Positions 4,868 to 13,285 of a stretch of DNA of 14,948 bases are shown piece by piece; the first letter of the stretch is position 1; each line of letters opens with the position of its first letter. The stretch is from Betaproteobacteria bacterium (lineage in GTDB: Bacteria; Pseudomonadota; Gammaproteobacteria; Burkholderiales; SG8-39). Below the pieces are notes generated by a model. It saw only the letters and a list, made by a program, of their open reading frames with translations, did not search any database and was not told the origin of the DNA. The position numbers and the translations under genes were made by a program. The stretch spans positions 1-14,948 of the forward strand of contig JAFAGU010000239.1 in the NCBI GenBank assembly GCA_019237595.1. The letters run 5' to 3'.

Positions 4868-7825
4868 GTGACCCCGAGCGCCATCTACTCCAAGTCCGGC
4901 AAGGGCGTCCAGGAGGCTTCCGGAAAGACGAGCACCCTTTCGCGAGGCGAGCGCTCGGTTCTCTCGGCGTTCGACGGCAAGCTGACGGTCGCAGAAGTGG
5001 CCGAGCGCACCGGCAAGGAATTCGACGCGAAGTTCCAGCAGCTCATCACGCAGCTCGAGAAGGACGGGTTCATTCGCCAGGTTTCCGCGGGCGCGGCACC
5101 CGCGGCTGCTTCGGCGCGCGCCGCGGCGCGGCCGGCCGCTGCGGCTGCCGTATCGACGCCGGGCTCCGACCTCGACTTCACGATCGGCGCCCCGCCGAAG
5201 CCGGCTGCACCGGCTGCGCCGCCGGTGGATCTCGCCGCCAAGGCGCGCGAGGAAGCGGAGCGTCGCGCGAAGGAAGAAGCGGCGATTTCGTACAAGGCGC
5301 GGCAGGAAGCGGAAGCGCGCGCCAAGGCAGAGGCGGACGCCAGGGCAAAAGCGGCGGCGGAGGCACGCGTGCAGGCCGAGGCGGCCGCCCGCGCAAAAGC
5401 AGAAGCGGTGGAGAAAGCGCGCGGCGAAGCGGAAGCAAAGGCGCGCGCAGAAGCCGAGGCGAAGGCGCGGGTGGAGGCCGAAGCCAAGGCGAAGGCAGCG
5501 GCGGAGGCTGAGGCGCGCATTCGCGCCGAGGCGGAGGCCAAGGTCAAGGCGGCGCAGCAGGCGGCGCTGCGAGCGGCGGCAGAAGCCAAGGCGAAGGCGG
5601 AGGCGGAGCTCCAGGCCAAGCTGGAAGCCGAGCGCGCCAAAGCGAAGGAAGAGGCTGAGCGCATCCGGAAGGAAGCGGAAGAGAAGGCGCGCCGCGAGGC
5701 CGAGGAAAAGGCGCGCAAGGAAGCCGAGGCGCTCCGAGAGCGCCTCGAGGCCGAGCGCAAGGCGCGCGAAGAGGCGGAACGCAAGGCGCGCGAAGCCGAG
5801 GAGCTCAGGCGCAAGGACGAAGAGGCTCGGCGCGCCCGCGAGGAAGCAGAGCGCAAGGCGAAGGAAGAGGCGGACCGGAAGGCGAAGGAAGAGGCTGAGG
5901 CGAAAGCGAAGGCCGAGGCCGAGCGCAAGGCGAAGGAGGACGCGGAGCGCAAGGCGAAGGAGGACGCGGAGCGCAAGGCGAAAGAAGACGCTGAGCGCAG
6001 CGCCAACGAGGAGGCCGAACGCAAGGCGAAAGAGGAGGCCGCCCGGCAGGCCGAGGCGACCCTGGTCAGCCCGCCGCCGGTGCCCCAGGCGGCAGCACCT
6101 CAGCCCGCGGGCGGTTTTTCGGATTCCCTGCTGGCGGACCTCGATTCGTTCAACAAGCGCGAAGAGGAAGAGCGCTCGGCGAAGGAAGCGGCGGATCGCA
6201 AGGCCAAGGAGGAGAAGGCCCGGCGCGCGCGCGAGGAGGCCGAGCGCAAGGCGCGCGAGGAAGCGCAGGCGAAGGCGCGCGAAGCGGCGGAGCGCAAGGC
6301 GAAGGAGGAGGCCGAGCGCCAGGCCCGCGAGCAGGCGGAACGCGAGACGCGCGAGGCGGCGGAGCGCGCCAAGCGCGACGCGGAGGAACGCGGACGCAAG
6401 GCGCGCGAGGCGCTCGCCGCGAAGGCGCGCGAAACGGCCGGCCCCAAGGCAGGACACCACGAACACGACATCGGCATCACGGACGAGGACCTCGACCCGG
6501 ACGAAGTGAAGCGGGACGAAGCCGTGCTCACCAAGGAATCGCGCAAGGCCGCCCGGGAAAAGGAGCGGGAGCGCGAGCGTGCGCGCGAGCGCGAGCAGGA
6601 GGCGCAGCAGGCGGCGGCGTCACGCGCCGCCAGCATTCCAAGCGCGCCGGCGAGGATCCGCCGGCCGGTGCGCTGGGGAAAGCCGGTGGCGCTCGGGCTC
6701 TTCGCGCTCCTCGTGGCCGGGGTCGCGGCTATCCACATCCTGCCGCTCGGAACCGCGGAATACGAGCAGGCCGCGACGCAGGCGTTCGGCGCGCCGGTGA
6801 AGATCTCGAGCGCGCACCTTTGGCTCGTCACCGGGCCGGAGCTGCGGCTGCAGGGCGTGACGGTGGGGGAAGCGAAGGCGGGCAGCGTGCGCGCGCGCCT
6901 CGACCCGGGATCCCTCTTCGGGCCAAAAAAGGTTTTCTCGGTCGTGGAGGCCGATGACGCCGTCATTCCGCAGAACGCGCTTGGCAAGGCGTTTTTCGCC
7001 CGCGTGAAGAGCGACGCCTTTGCGGTGCAGCGCATCTCGATGCAGAACCTCAAGCTGCCCGGCCCGCTCGCCTTCCCGGCCCTCGATGCGGAAGCCCAGC
7101 TCGGCTCCGACGGAGAGCTGCGCACGGTGTCGCTGCGCGGCCCGGAGGGCCTGGCGGGGAAGGTGACGCCCGCCGGAGCTTCCCTCGAGTTCGAGGCGAA
7201 CGCGAACAGCTTCGTGCTTCCAGTCGCGCCCGAGATCTCGTTCAGCCAGTTCGCCATGCGCGGCAAGGCGAGCGCCCAGGGTGTGGAAGTGAGCTCCTGG
7301 ACCGCCGCGCTCTATGACGGCGCGCTGAACGGCACGGCCAGAGTGGCGTGGAATGGGGCCTGGACCGTGGACGGTACGCTCAATGCGAGCGGCGTGAATG
7401 CCGCGGTATTCGCTCCCGCGCTTATCTCCGAAGGCAAGGCGGACGCGAGCGGGCGCTTCTCCATGGCGGGCGCCGATCCGGCGAAGCTCGGATCCCTCGC
7501 GCGGCTCGAGGGCAATTTCACGATCGGCAAGGGCGCGCTGGGGACGATCGACCTCGTACGGACGCTTTCCGGCGGCGGCCGCCAGGTCAGCGGTCGGACG
7601 TCCTTTTCCGAGCTCACGGGGCAGGGCGTCTACGACAAGGGCGCCGTCTCCGTGCGCAACGTCAGCATCAGCTCGGGGGCGCTGACCGCGGGCGCGAGCG
7701 CCGACGTCACTGCGGCGGGCGCGCTTTCGGGCCGCCTCGTCGCAGACGTGAAGACCGCGAACCAGACCTTGCGCGCCACGCTCACCGTCGGCGGCACGGT
7801 CAAGGAGCCACAGGTCCGGAACTAG
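4868..7825 (+). CDS. Single-pass inner-membrane protein: winged-helix-like N-terminus, long charged helix, AsmA-like periplasmic domain
   Basis: 985 aa; function unknown. Residues 1-75 form a compact module, LSRGERSVLSAFDGKLTVAEVAERTG...LEKDGFIRQV, which looks like a small winged helix. After a Pro/Ala linker (about 78-121) comes an almost uninterrupted Ala/Glu/Lys/Arg helix (about 122-397), a Pro-rich break (398-428), a second such helix (about 430-523), an acidic stretch (HDIGITDEDLDPDE) and an Arg/Glu helix. One membrane span follows at about 606-626, preceded by RIRRPVRWGK, so the N-terminus should be cytoplasmic and the C-terminus periplasmic. Residues 627-985 look like an AsmA family domain: VKISSAHLWLVTGPELRLQGVTVG near the start, and FTIGKGALGTIDLVRTL...VSISSGALTAGASADV...GTVKEPQVRN at the end. 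AsmA relatives act in envelope biogenesis and lipid transport. The GTG start sits 7 bp after the upstream stop with a weak AGG site. The stop overlaps purL by 1 bp. The domain reading is by eye. Confidence 0.8.
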   Translation: MTPSAIYSKSGKGVQEASGKTSTLSRGERSVLSAFDGKLTVAEVAERTGKEFDAKFQQLITQLEKDGFIRQVSAGAAPAAASARAAARPAAAAAVSTPGSDLDFTIGAPPKPAAPAAPPVDLAAKAREEAERRAKEEAAISYKARQEAEARAKAEADARAKAAAEARVQAEAAARAKAEAVEKARGEAEAKARAEAEAKARVEAEAKAKAAAEAEARIRAEAEAKVKAAQQAALRAAAEAKAKAEAELQAKLEAERAKAKEEAERIRKEAEEKARREAEEKARKEAEALRERLEAERKAREEAERKAREAEELRRKDEEARRAREEAERKAKEEADRKAKEEAEAKAKAEAERKAKEDAERKAKEDAERKAKEDAERSANEEAERKAKEEAARQAEATLVSPPPVPQAAAPQPAGGFSDSLLADLDSFNKREEEERSAKEAADRKAKEEKARRAREEAERKAREEAQAKAREAAERKAKEEAERQAREQAERETREAAERAKRDAEERGRKAREALAAKARETAGPKAGHHEHDIGITDEDLDPDEVKRDEAVLTKESRKAAREKERERERAREREQEAQQAAASRAASIPSAPARIRRPVRWGKPVALGLFALLVAGVAAIHILPLGTAEYEQAATQAFGAPVKISSAHLWLVTGPELRLQGVTVGEAKAGSVRARLDPGSLFGPKKVFSVVEADDAVIPQNALGKAFFARVKSDAFAVQRISMQNLKLPGPLAFPALDAEAQLGSDGELRTVSLRGPEGLAGKVTPAGASLEFEANANSFVLPVAPEISFSQFAMRGKASAQGVEVSSWTAALYDGALNGTARVAWNGAWTVDGTLNASGVNAAVFAPALISEGKADASGRFSMAGADPAKLGSLARLEGNFTIGKGALGTIDLVRTLSGGGRQVSGRTSFSELTGQGVYDKGAVSVRNVSISSGALTAGASADVTAAGALSGRLVADVKTANQTLRATLTVGGTVKEPQVRN
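5918..6037 (+). repeat. 24-bp in-frame tandem repeat, five units (AERKAKED-type octapeptide)
   Basis: Five consecutive 24-bp units start at 5918, 5942, 5966, 5990 and 6014, encoding residues 351-390 of the AsmA-fusion protein. Unit 1 differs from unit 2 only at its third base and unit 3 differs from unit 2 at two silent bases, so these three are near-identical. Unit 4 has diverged (AERSANEE) and unit 5 reads AERKAKEE. Less regular copies of the same octapeptide extend in both directions. The period is 8 residues rather than the 7 of a canonical coiled coil, which favours a single charged helix. Recent unit duplication is the simplest explanation. Confidence 0.85.
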
Positions 7826-10800
7826 TGGCCGAAATCCTCCAGCTCCGCGGCGCTCGCGCGCTCTCGGAGTTCCGCCTCTCGAAGCTCCTCGCCTCCCTGC
7901 AGAAAGCCGATCCCGGCGTGCGATCGGTGGCGGCGGAGTTCCTCCACTTCGCCGAATGCGAGCGTCCCCTGGCTGCCGAGGGACGGCGGCTCCTCGAGCG
8001 CCTGCTCGGCGAGCCGCGCGAGCCGGCCGCCGAGGCTCGCGGAGAGCTGCTCCTCGTCGTGCCGCGGCTCGGCACCGTCTCGCCGTGGTCTTCCAAGGCA
8101 ACCGACATCGCCCGCAATTGCGGCCTGCACGGCGTCGCGCGGCTCGAGCGCGGCACCGCCTTCTGCGTGGAGGGCCTTCGCGACCGCGCCTCGGTCGCCG
8201 CGCTGCTGCACGATCGCATGACCGAAACCGTGCTCGCTTCCTACGACGAGGTGGCGCGGCTCTTCAGCCACGTGCCGCCGCGCCCGCTGGAGCGCATTCA
8301 GATCGAGGGGCTCGCGGCCGCGAACGAACGGCTCGGGCTCGCGCTGACGGAGGACGAGATCGAGTATCTCGAGGCGGCCTACCGGCGCCTGGGCCGCGAC
8401 CCGACGGACGCCGAGCTCACGATGTTCGCGCAGGCGAACTCCGAGCACTGCCGCCACAAGATCTTCAACGGCGACTGGATCATCGACGGCGAGCGGCAGG
8501 CGCGCTCGCTCTTCGCCATGATCCGCAATACCCACGCCGTCACGCCGCAGGGCACGATCGTCGCCTACGCCGACAACGCCGCGATCATGGAGGGCCGGGA
8601 GGCGTTTCGCTTTTTTCCCGCCGCGGATCGTTCGTATCGAGCGAAGAAGCTGCTCACCCACACCGTCGTGAAATGCGAGACGCACAATCATCCGACCGCG
8701 ATCTCGCCCTTGCCGGGCGCGTCCACCGGCTCGGGCGGGGAGATTCGCGACGAGGGCGCGACGGGTCGCGGCGCCAAGCCGAAGGCGGGGCTCTGCGGAT
8801 TCTCCGTCTCGCACCTGCGGTTGCCCGGCGCGCTGCGCCCGTGGGAAGCGCAGGATCCCGGCCGGCCCGCGCGCATCGCCTCGGCGCTCGACATCATGGT
8901 CGAGGGACCGATCGGCGCCGCTTCGTTCAACAACGAGTTCGGCCGCCCCAACCTGTGCGGCTACTTCCGCACGTTCGAGTTCGCGCCGAAGGATGGGGCG
9001 GTGCGCGGCTACCACAAGCCGATCATGCTCGCCGGCGGTCTCGGCAATATCTCGGGCGAGCACACACACAAGCTCGACGTGCCGGCGGGCAGCCTCCTCA
9101 TCCAGCTCGGCGGCCCGGGGCTCCTCATCGGCATGGGCGGCGGCGCCGCCTCCTCGATGGGCGCCGGCGCCAACACGGCGGACCTCGACTTCGATTCAGT
9201 GCAGCGCGGCAACGCGGAGATGCAGCGCCGCGCGCAGGAGGTGATCGACCGCTGCTGGCAGCTCGGGGCGGCGAACCCGATCCTCTCGATCCACGACGTG
9301 GGCGCGGGCGGGTTGTCCAATGCCGTGCCGGAGCTCGTCCATGCCGCGGGGCGCGGCGCGCGGATCGACCTGCGCGATATCCCGAGCGAGGACAGCGGCA
9401 TGTCGCCGCGCGAGATCTGGTGCAACGAAGCGCAGGAGCGCTACGTGCTCGCGATCGCGGACCGCGACTTCGACGCGTTCGCGGCGCTCTGCGAGCGCGA
9501 GCGCTGCCCCTTCGCGGTGATCGGCGTGGCGACCGGCGACGGCCGGCTCGAGGTCGAGGACCGCCAGCTCGGCACGACGCCGATCGAGCTCGATCTCTCC
9601 ATGGTGCTCGGCAAGCCGCCGAAGATGCTGCGCGACGTCTCGCGTCTCCAGCCGCGCCTCGCGCCCTTCGCCACGGGCAGCATCGTCCTCGAGGAAGCGA
9701 TCCAGCGCGTGCTGCGGCACCCCGCCGTGGCGGACAAGACGTTCCTCGTCTCGATCGGCGATCGCACGGTCGGCGGGCTTTGCTCGCGCGACCCTTTCGT
9801 CGGGCCCTGGCAAGTGCCGGTCGCGGACTGCGCCGTGACGCTGCTCGACTTCCAGGGCTACGCCGGCGAAGCGATGGCCATGGGCGAGCGCACGCCGCTC
9901 GCCGCCATCGACGCGCCGGCCTCCGGGCGCATGGCGGTGGGCGAGGCCATCACGAACCTCGCCGCGGCACGTATCGGATCGCTCTCGCGCGTCAAGCTCT
10001 CCGCCAACTGGATGGCCGCCGCCGGGGTCGCCGGAGAAGACGCAGCGCTCTTCGACACCGTGAAGGCCGTGGCGATGGAGCTGTGCCCTTCGCTCGGCGT
10101 GGCGATCCCGGTCGGCAAGGATTCGCTCTCCATGCGCACCGCGTGGGAAGGCAAGGAGGTCGTCGCTCCGCTCTCGCTCATCGTTTCCGCCTTCGCGCCC
10201 GTGGAGGATGCGCGGCGCACGCTCACGCCGCGCCTTCGCACCGACGCCGGCGAGACGGAGCTCATCCTTGTCGACCTCGGTCGCGGGCGCAACCGCCTGG
10301 GCGGCTCCATCCTCGCCCAGGTCTATTCCCAGATGGGCAACGAGGCGCCGGACCTGGACGATCCGGCGCTGCTCAAGGGATTCTTCTCGGCGATCCAGGC
10401 GCTCAATCCGCTTCTGCTCGCCTACCACGACCGCTCCGACGGCGGGCTTTTCGCCGCGGTGTGCGAGATGGCCTTTGCCGGGCGCTGCGGCGTCTCGCTC
10501 AACGTGGATTCGATCGCTTTCGATGCGACGGCCGACGACGTGGATGCGTTCAAGCGGAACGCCGACGAGCAGCTCGCCGGCCGGATGAAGGACCTCGCGC
10601 TCGCCGCGCTCTTCTCGGAGGAGCTCGGCGCCGTTCTGCAGGTCCGCGTGGCCGACCGGCCGAAGGTCATGCAGGCGCTTCGCGACGCCGGGTTGGCCGA
10701 CTATTCCCACGTCGTCGGCCAGCTCAACACGCGCGACGAAATCCGGGTCACGCGCAACGCGCGCCCGGTCTTCGCCGCGCCGCGGGTGGAGCTGCAGCGC

Positions 10801-11715
10801 GCGTGGAGCGAAACCACCTGGCGCATGCAGTCGCTGCGCGACAACCCGGAGTGCGCGAAGCAGGAATACGACCGCATCCTGGATGCGACCGACCCGGGGT
10901 TGTCCGTTTCTCTTTCCTTTTCGCCGCGAAGAGCGGAAGTGCTGTCAAAGGCGCGGCCGCGCATCGCGATCCTCCGCGAGCAGGGCGTCAATGGCCAGGT
11001 CGAGATGGCTGCGGCGTTCGATCGCGCGGGCTTCGAGGCGGTGGATGTCCACATGACCGACCTCGCCTCGGGGCGCGCCTCGCTCGCGGGCTTCAAGGGC
11101 GTCGTGGCGGGCGGCGGGTTCTCCTACGGGGACGTGCTGGGCGGCGGCCGCGGATGGGCGAGCTCGATCCTCTACAACGCTCGCATCCGCGATGACTTCG
11201 AGCGCTTCTTCGCCCGCACCGATACGTTCGCGCTCGGTGCCTGCAACGGGTGCCAAATGATGGCGGCGCTGAAGGAACTGGTTCCCGGCGCCGGGCACTG
11301 GCCGAGGTTCGTGCGGAACAAGGTGGAGCAGTTCGAGGCTCGGCTCGTGATGGTGCGGATCGAGGAGAGCCCGTCGCTCTTCTTCAAGGGCATGGCCGGC
11401 AGCCGGATCCCGATCGTCACCGCCCACGGCGAGGGCTTTGCCCTCTTCGACGACAGGAAGCAGATGGAGGGCGCGATCGTATCCATGCGCTACGTCGATA
11501 ACGCCGGAAGGCCGACGGAGGCCTATCCTTACAACCCGAGCGGGTCGCCGCAGGGCATCACCGGCGTGACCACGGCCGACGGGCGGTTCACGATCGTGAT
11601 GCCGCACCCGGAGCGCGTGTTCCGCAGCATCCAGATGTCCTGGGCGCCGGACGAGGCGGGGGAGGATTCGCCGTGGATGCAGATGTTCCATAACGCGCGC
11701 GCGTGGGTCGGGTGA
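7825..11715 (+). CDS. purL: Phosphoribosylformylglycinamidine synthase (class I, single chain)
   Basis: Fourth step of de novo purine synthesis: FGAR + ATP + glutamine gives FGAM + ADP + Pi + glutamate, in the cytoplasm. 1296 aa, almost the same as E. coli PurL (1295). The synthetase part carries ANSEHCRHKIFNGDW (204-218), KCETHNHPTAISP and GAASFNNEFGRPNLCGYF. The C-terminal glutaminase domain begins near RIAILREQGVNG and has the nucleophile elbow GACNGCQMM with Cys1140, plus MPHPERVFR with His1261 and Glu1263. These correspond to E. coli Cys1135, His1260 and Glu1262, so the enzyme looks fully active. The start is the GTG at 7825, whose G is the last base of the upstream TAG; the reading frame stays open further upstream, but the family N-terminus (AEILQLRGARALSEFR) begins here. 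The stop overlaps the next start by 4 bp. Translational coupling on both sides is likely. Confidence 0.97.
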   Translation: MAEILQLRGARALSEFRLSKLLASLQKADPGVRSVAAEFLHFAECERPLAAEGRRLLERLLGEPREPAAEARGELLLVVPRLGTVSPWSSKATDIARNCGLHGVARLERGTAFCVEGLRDRASVAALLHDRMTETVLASYDEVARLFSHVPPRPLERIQIEGLAAANERLGLALTEDEIEYLEAAYRRLGRDPTDAELTMFAQANSEHCRHKIFNGDWIIDGERQARSLFAMIRNTHAVTPQGTIVAYADNAAIMEGREAFRFFPAADRSYRAKKLLTHTVVKCETHNHPTAISPLPGASTGSGGEIRDEGATGRGAKPKAGLCGFSVSHLRLPGALRPWEAQDPGRPARIASALDIMVEGPIGAASFNNEFGRPNLCGYFRTFEFAPKDGAVRGYHKPIMLAGGLGNISGEHTHKLDVPAGSLLIQLGGPGLLIGMGGGAASSMGAGANTADLDFDSVQRGNAEMQRRAQEVIDRCWQLGAANPILSIHDVGAGGLSNAVPELVHAAGRGARIDLRDIPSEDSGMSPREIWCNEAQERYVLAIADRDFDAFAALCERERCPFAVIGVATGDGRLEVEDRQLGTTPIELDLSMVLGKPPKMLRDVSRLQPRLAPFATGSIVLEEAIQRVLRHPAVADKTFLVSIGDRTVGGLCSRDPFVGPWQVPVADCAVTLLDFQGYAGEAMAMGERTPLAAIDAPASGRMAVGEAITNLAAARIGSLSRVKLSANWMAAAGVAGEDAALFDTVKAVAMELCPSLGVAIPVGKDSLSMRTAWEGKEVVAPLSLIVSAFAPVEDARRTLTPRLRTDAGETELILVDLGRGRNRLGGSILAQVYSQMGNEAPDLDDPALLKGFFSAIQALNPLLLAYHDRSDGGLFAAVCEMAFAGRCGVSLNVDSIAFDATADDVDAFKRNADEQLAGRMKDLALAALFSEELGAVLQVRVADRPKVMQALRDAGLADYSHVVGQLNTRDEIRVTRNARPVFAAPRVELQRAWSETTWRMQSLRDNPECAKQEYDRILDATDPGLSVSLSFSPRRAEVLSKARPRIAILREQGVNGQVEMAAAFDRAGFEAVDVHMTDLASGRASLAGFKGVVAGGGFSYGDVLGGGRGWASSILYNARIRDDFERFFARTDTFALGACNGCQMMAALKELVPGAGHWPRFVRNKVEQFEARLVMVRIEESPSLFFKGMAGSRIPIVTAHGEGFALFDDRKQMEGAIVSMRYVDNAGRPTEAYPYNPSGSPQGITGVTTADGRFTIVMPHPERVFRSIQMSWAPDEAGEDSPWMQMFHNARAWVG

Positions 11716-12941
11716 AGGACATCCTGATCGTCGGCGGCGGCATCGGCGGGCTCGTGCTCGCGCTCGAGCTCCACCAGCGCGGCATCGGCTGCCGCGTCTT
11801 CGAATCGGCGCCGGAGATCAAGGCGGTCGGGGTCGGCGTGAACCTCCTGCCGCACGCGACGAAGGTCCTCGCGGGTCTGGGGCTCGAGCCGGCGCTCGCG
11901 CGAGCGGCCGTGGAGACGCGGGAAGCCGTGTTCTTCAATCGCTTCGGGCAGCTCATCTATCGCGAGCCGCTCGGCCGCCGCGCGGGCTACGAGTGGCCGC
12001 AGTTCTCCATCCATCGTGCCGACCTCCAGGCGGCGCTCGTCCAGGAATTCAAAGGCAAAGTCGGCGCGGACCGGTTGCACCTCGGCTTTCACTGCGTGTC
12101 CTTCGAGGAGAAGGATGAAGGCGTGGAGGCTCGGTTCGACGGCCGCCCTCCCGCACGCGGCGCGGCGCTCGTCGGCTGCGACGGAATCCATTCCGTCGTG
12201 CGCCGCCAGCTCTATCCGGCGGAAGGCGAGCCGCGCTACTCCGGCGTGAACATGTGGCGCGGCGTGACGTGGTGGAAGCCGGTGTTGACCGGCGCGAGCA
12301 TGGTGCGCGTCGGCTGGTTCAACCGCGGCAAGCTCGTCCAGTACCCGATCCGGCGCGAGCTCGACGCGAAGGGACTCCAGCTCGTCAACTGGGTGTGGGA
12401 AGTCGAGACGCCGACCCACCAGCGCTGGGACTGGAACCGCCGCGCGAGCGTCGAGGACTTCATCGCGAACGCCGAGGACTGGCGCTTCGACTGGCTCGAT
12501 ACGCCCGCGTTCCTGCGCGCGTCGGAAGTGGTGCTGGAGTACCCGATGGTCGACAAGGATCCCCTCCCGGCGTGGACCTTCGGCCGCGTTACGCTGCTCG
12601 GCGACGCCGCGCACCCCATGGTGCCCCGCGGCTCCAACGGCGCGGGACAGGCCATCGTCGATGCGCACGTCCTCGCACAGTGCCTTTCGGAAGAATCGGA
12701 TATTCCAGAAGCGCTCAAGGCCTACGAGTCGGCACGGCTCGGCCCGACCTCCAGCGTCGTGCTCGAGAACCGGCGCAACCCGCCCGACGCGATCCTGCGC
12801 GAGGTGTACGAGCGCACCGGCGACCGTCCTTTCGACCGCATCGAATCCGTGATCTCCCTCGACGAGCTGAAGGCGCTCTCCGAGCGCTACAAGCGCGTCG
12901 CGGGCTACGATAAGTCCACCCTCCAGGAGGCGCGACCATGA
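11712..12941 (+). CDS. FAD-dependent monooxygenase, p-hydroxybenzoate hydroxylase fold
   Basis: Class A flavoprotein hydroxylase, 409 aa, expected to use NAD(P)H and oxygen on an aromatic or heterocyclic substrate; the true substrate is not evident. All three family signatures are present: the FAD motif ILIVGGGIGGL (4-14), the NAD(P)H/FAD motif CDGIHSVVR with Asp157-Gly158, and GDAAHPMVPRGSNGAGQAI starting at Gly297. No membrane segment or signal peptide is visible. I chose the GTG at 11712, which gives the GTGA overlap with the purL stop and starts right before the first FAD strand; a GTG at 11703 would add three residues. There is no good ribosome-binding site, consistent with re-initiation after PurL. 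Its stop overlaps the RidA-like start by 4 bp, hinting that RidA may handle a reactive product. That link is inference. Confidence 0.9.
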   Translation: MKDILIVGGGIGGLVLALELHQRGIGCRVFESAPEIKAVGVGVNLLPHATKVLAGLGLEPALARAAVETREAVFFNRFGQLIYREPLGRRAGYEWPQFSIHRADLQAALVQEFKGKVGADRLHLGFHCVSFEEKDEGVEARFDGRPPARGAALVGCDGIHSVVRRQLYPAEGEPRYSGVNMWRGVTWWKPVLTGASMVRVGWFNRGKLVQYPIRRELDAKGLQLVNWVWEVETPTHQRWDWNRRASVEDFIANAEDWRFDWLDTPAFLRASEVVLEYPMVDKDPLPAWTFGRVTLLGDAAHPMVPRGSNGAGQAIVDAHVLAQCLSEESDIPEALKAYESARLGPTSSVVLENRRNPPDAILREVYERTGDRPFDRIESVISLDELKALSERYKRVAGYDKSTLQEARP

Positions 12942-13285
12942 GCATTGCCAGGCACGATCCGACGAGCATCCTTTCCCAGGCCGTGGAGCACGGCGACACG
13001 GTCTATCTTGCGGGCATCGTCGCCAAGGACCTGAAGAAGGACGTGAAAGGGCAGACGAAGGAGATCGTGGACGAGATCGACCGCCTGCTCGTAAAATGCG
13101 GCTCGGGCAAGTCGAAGGTGCTCTCGGCGACGATCTGGGTGACCGACATCCGCAACCGGACGGCCATGAACGAAGTGTGGAACGCGTGGGTCGATCCCAG
13201 GAACCTGCCGGCGCGCGCATGCGTCGAGGCGAAGCTCGCCGACCCGAGCGCGCTCGTCGAGATCATGGTGATCGCCGCCAAATGA
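12938..13285 (+). CDS. RidA family protein, YoaB-like subgroup
   Basis: 115-aa member of the RidA/YjgF/UK114 family, whose best-known members are trimers that hydrolyse reactive enamine/imine intermediates to keto acids. The motif set ATIWVTDI, MNEVWNAWVDP, LPARACVEAKLADPSALVEIMVIAA matches the YoaB-like branch rather than classical RidA. Arg93 (in PARAC) and Glu108 (in VEI), equivalent to the substrate-binding arginine and catalytic-site glutamate of RidA, are both retained, so deaminase activity is plausible. The start has a strong GGAGG (12926-12930) with a 7-nt spacer, and the ATGA overlaps the monooxygenase stop. The strong site suggests it is made in higher amounts than its upstream neighbour. 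Its own stop overlaps the next start as ATGA. Confidence 0.92.
   Translation: MSIARHDPTSILSQAVEHGDTVYLAGIVAKDLKKDVKGQTKEIVDEIDRLLVKCGSGKSKVLSATIWVTDIRNRTAMNEVWNAWVDPRNLPARACVEAKLADPSALVEIMVIAAK

Noticed and set aside
163..4884. A 1573-codon antisense open frame across the oxidoreductase and 5-oxoprolinase
   Set aside because: Its translation is low-complexity Arg/His/Ala/Glu with no family motif. It lies opposite a clear 5-oxoprolinase and shows the usual stop-poor antisense frame of high-GC genes.
4523..6466. Antisense frames of 647 and 379 codons, full of RLAL/SASS repeats, opposite the helix region
   Set aside because: They are the reverse complement of the GAG/GCG/AAG repeat codons; repetitiveness on the sense strand explains them. 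The sense frame has coherent domains before and after.
7348..7824. Upstream extension of the purL frame
   Set aside because: The extra residues are Arg-rich and overlap the AsmA-like domain. The GTG at 7825 gives the family N-terminus and length.
4868..7825. TolA or TonB identity because of the Ala/Lys/Glu-rich helix
   Set aside because: TolA and TonB have an N-terminal membrane span with the helix in the periplasm. Here the span is at about 606-626, after the helix, and the C-terminus looks AsmA-like.
7956..11195. A 1079-codon plus-strand frame, and antisense frames of about 415-504 codons, inside purL
   Set aside because: All are Arg/Ala-rich shadows. The PurL frame carries every catalytic motif end to end.
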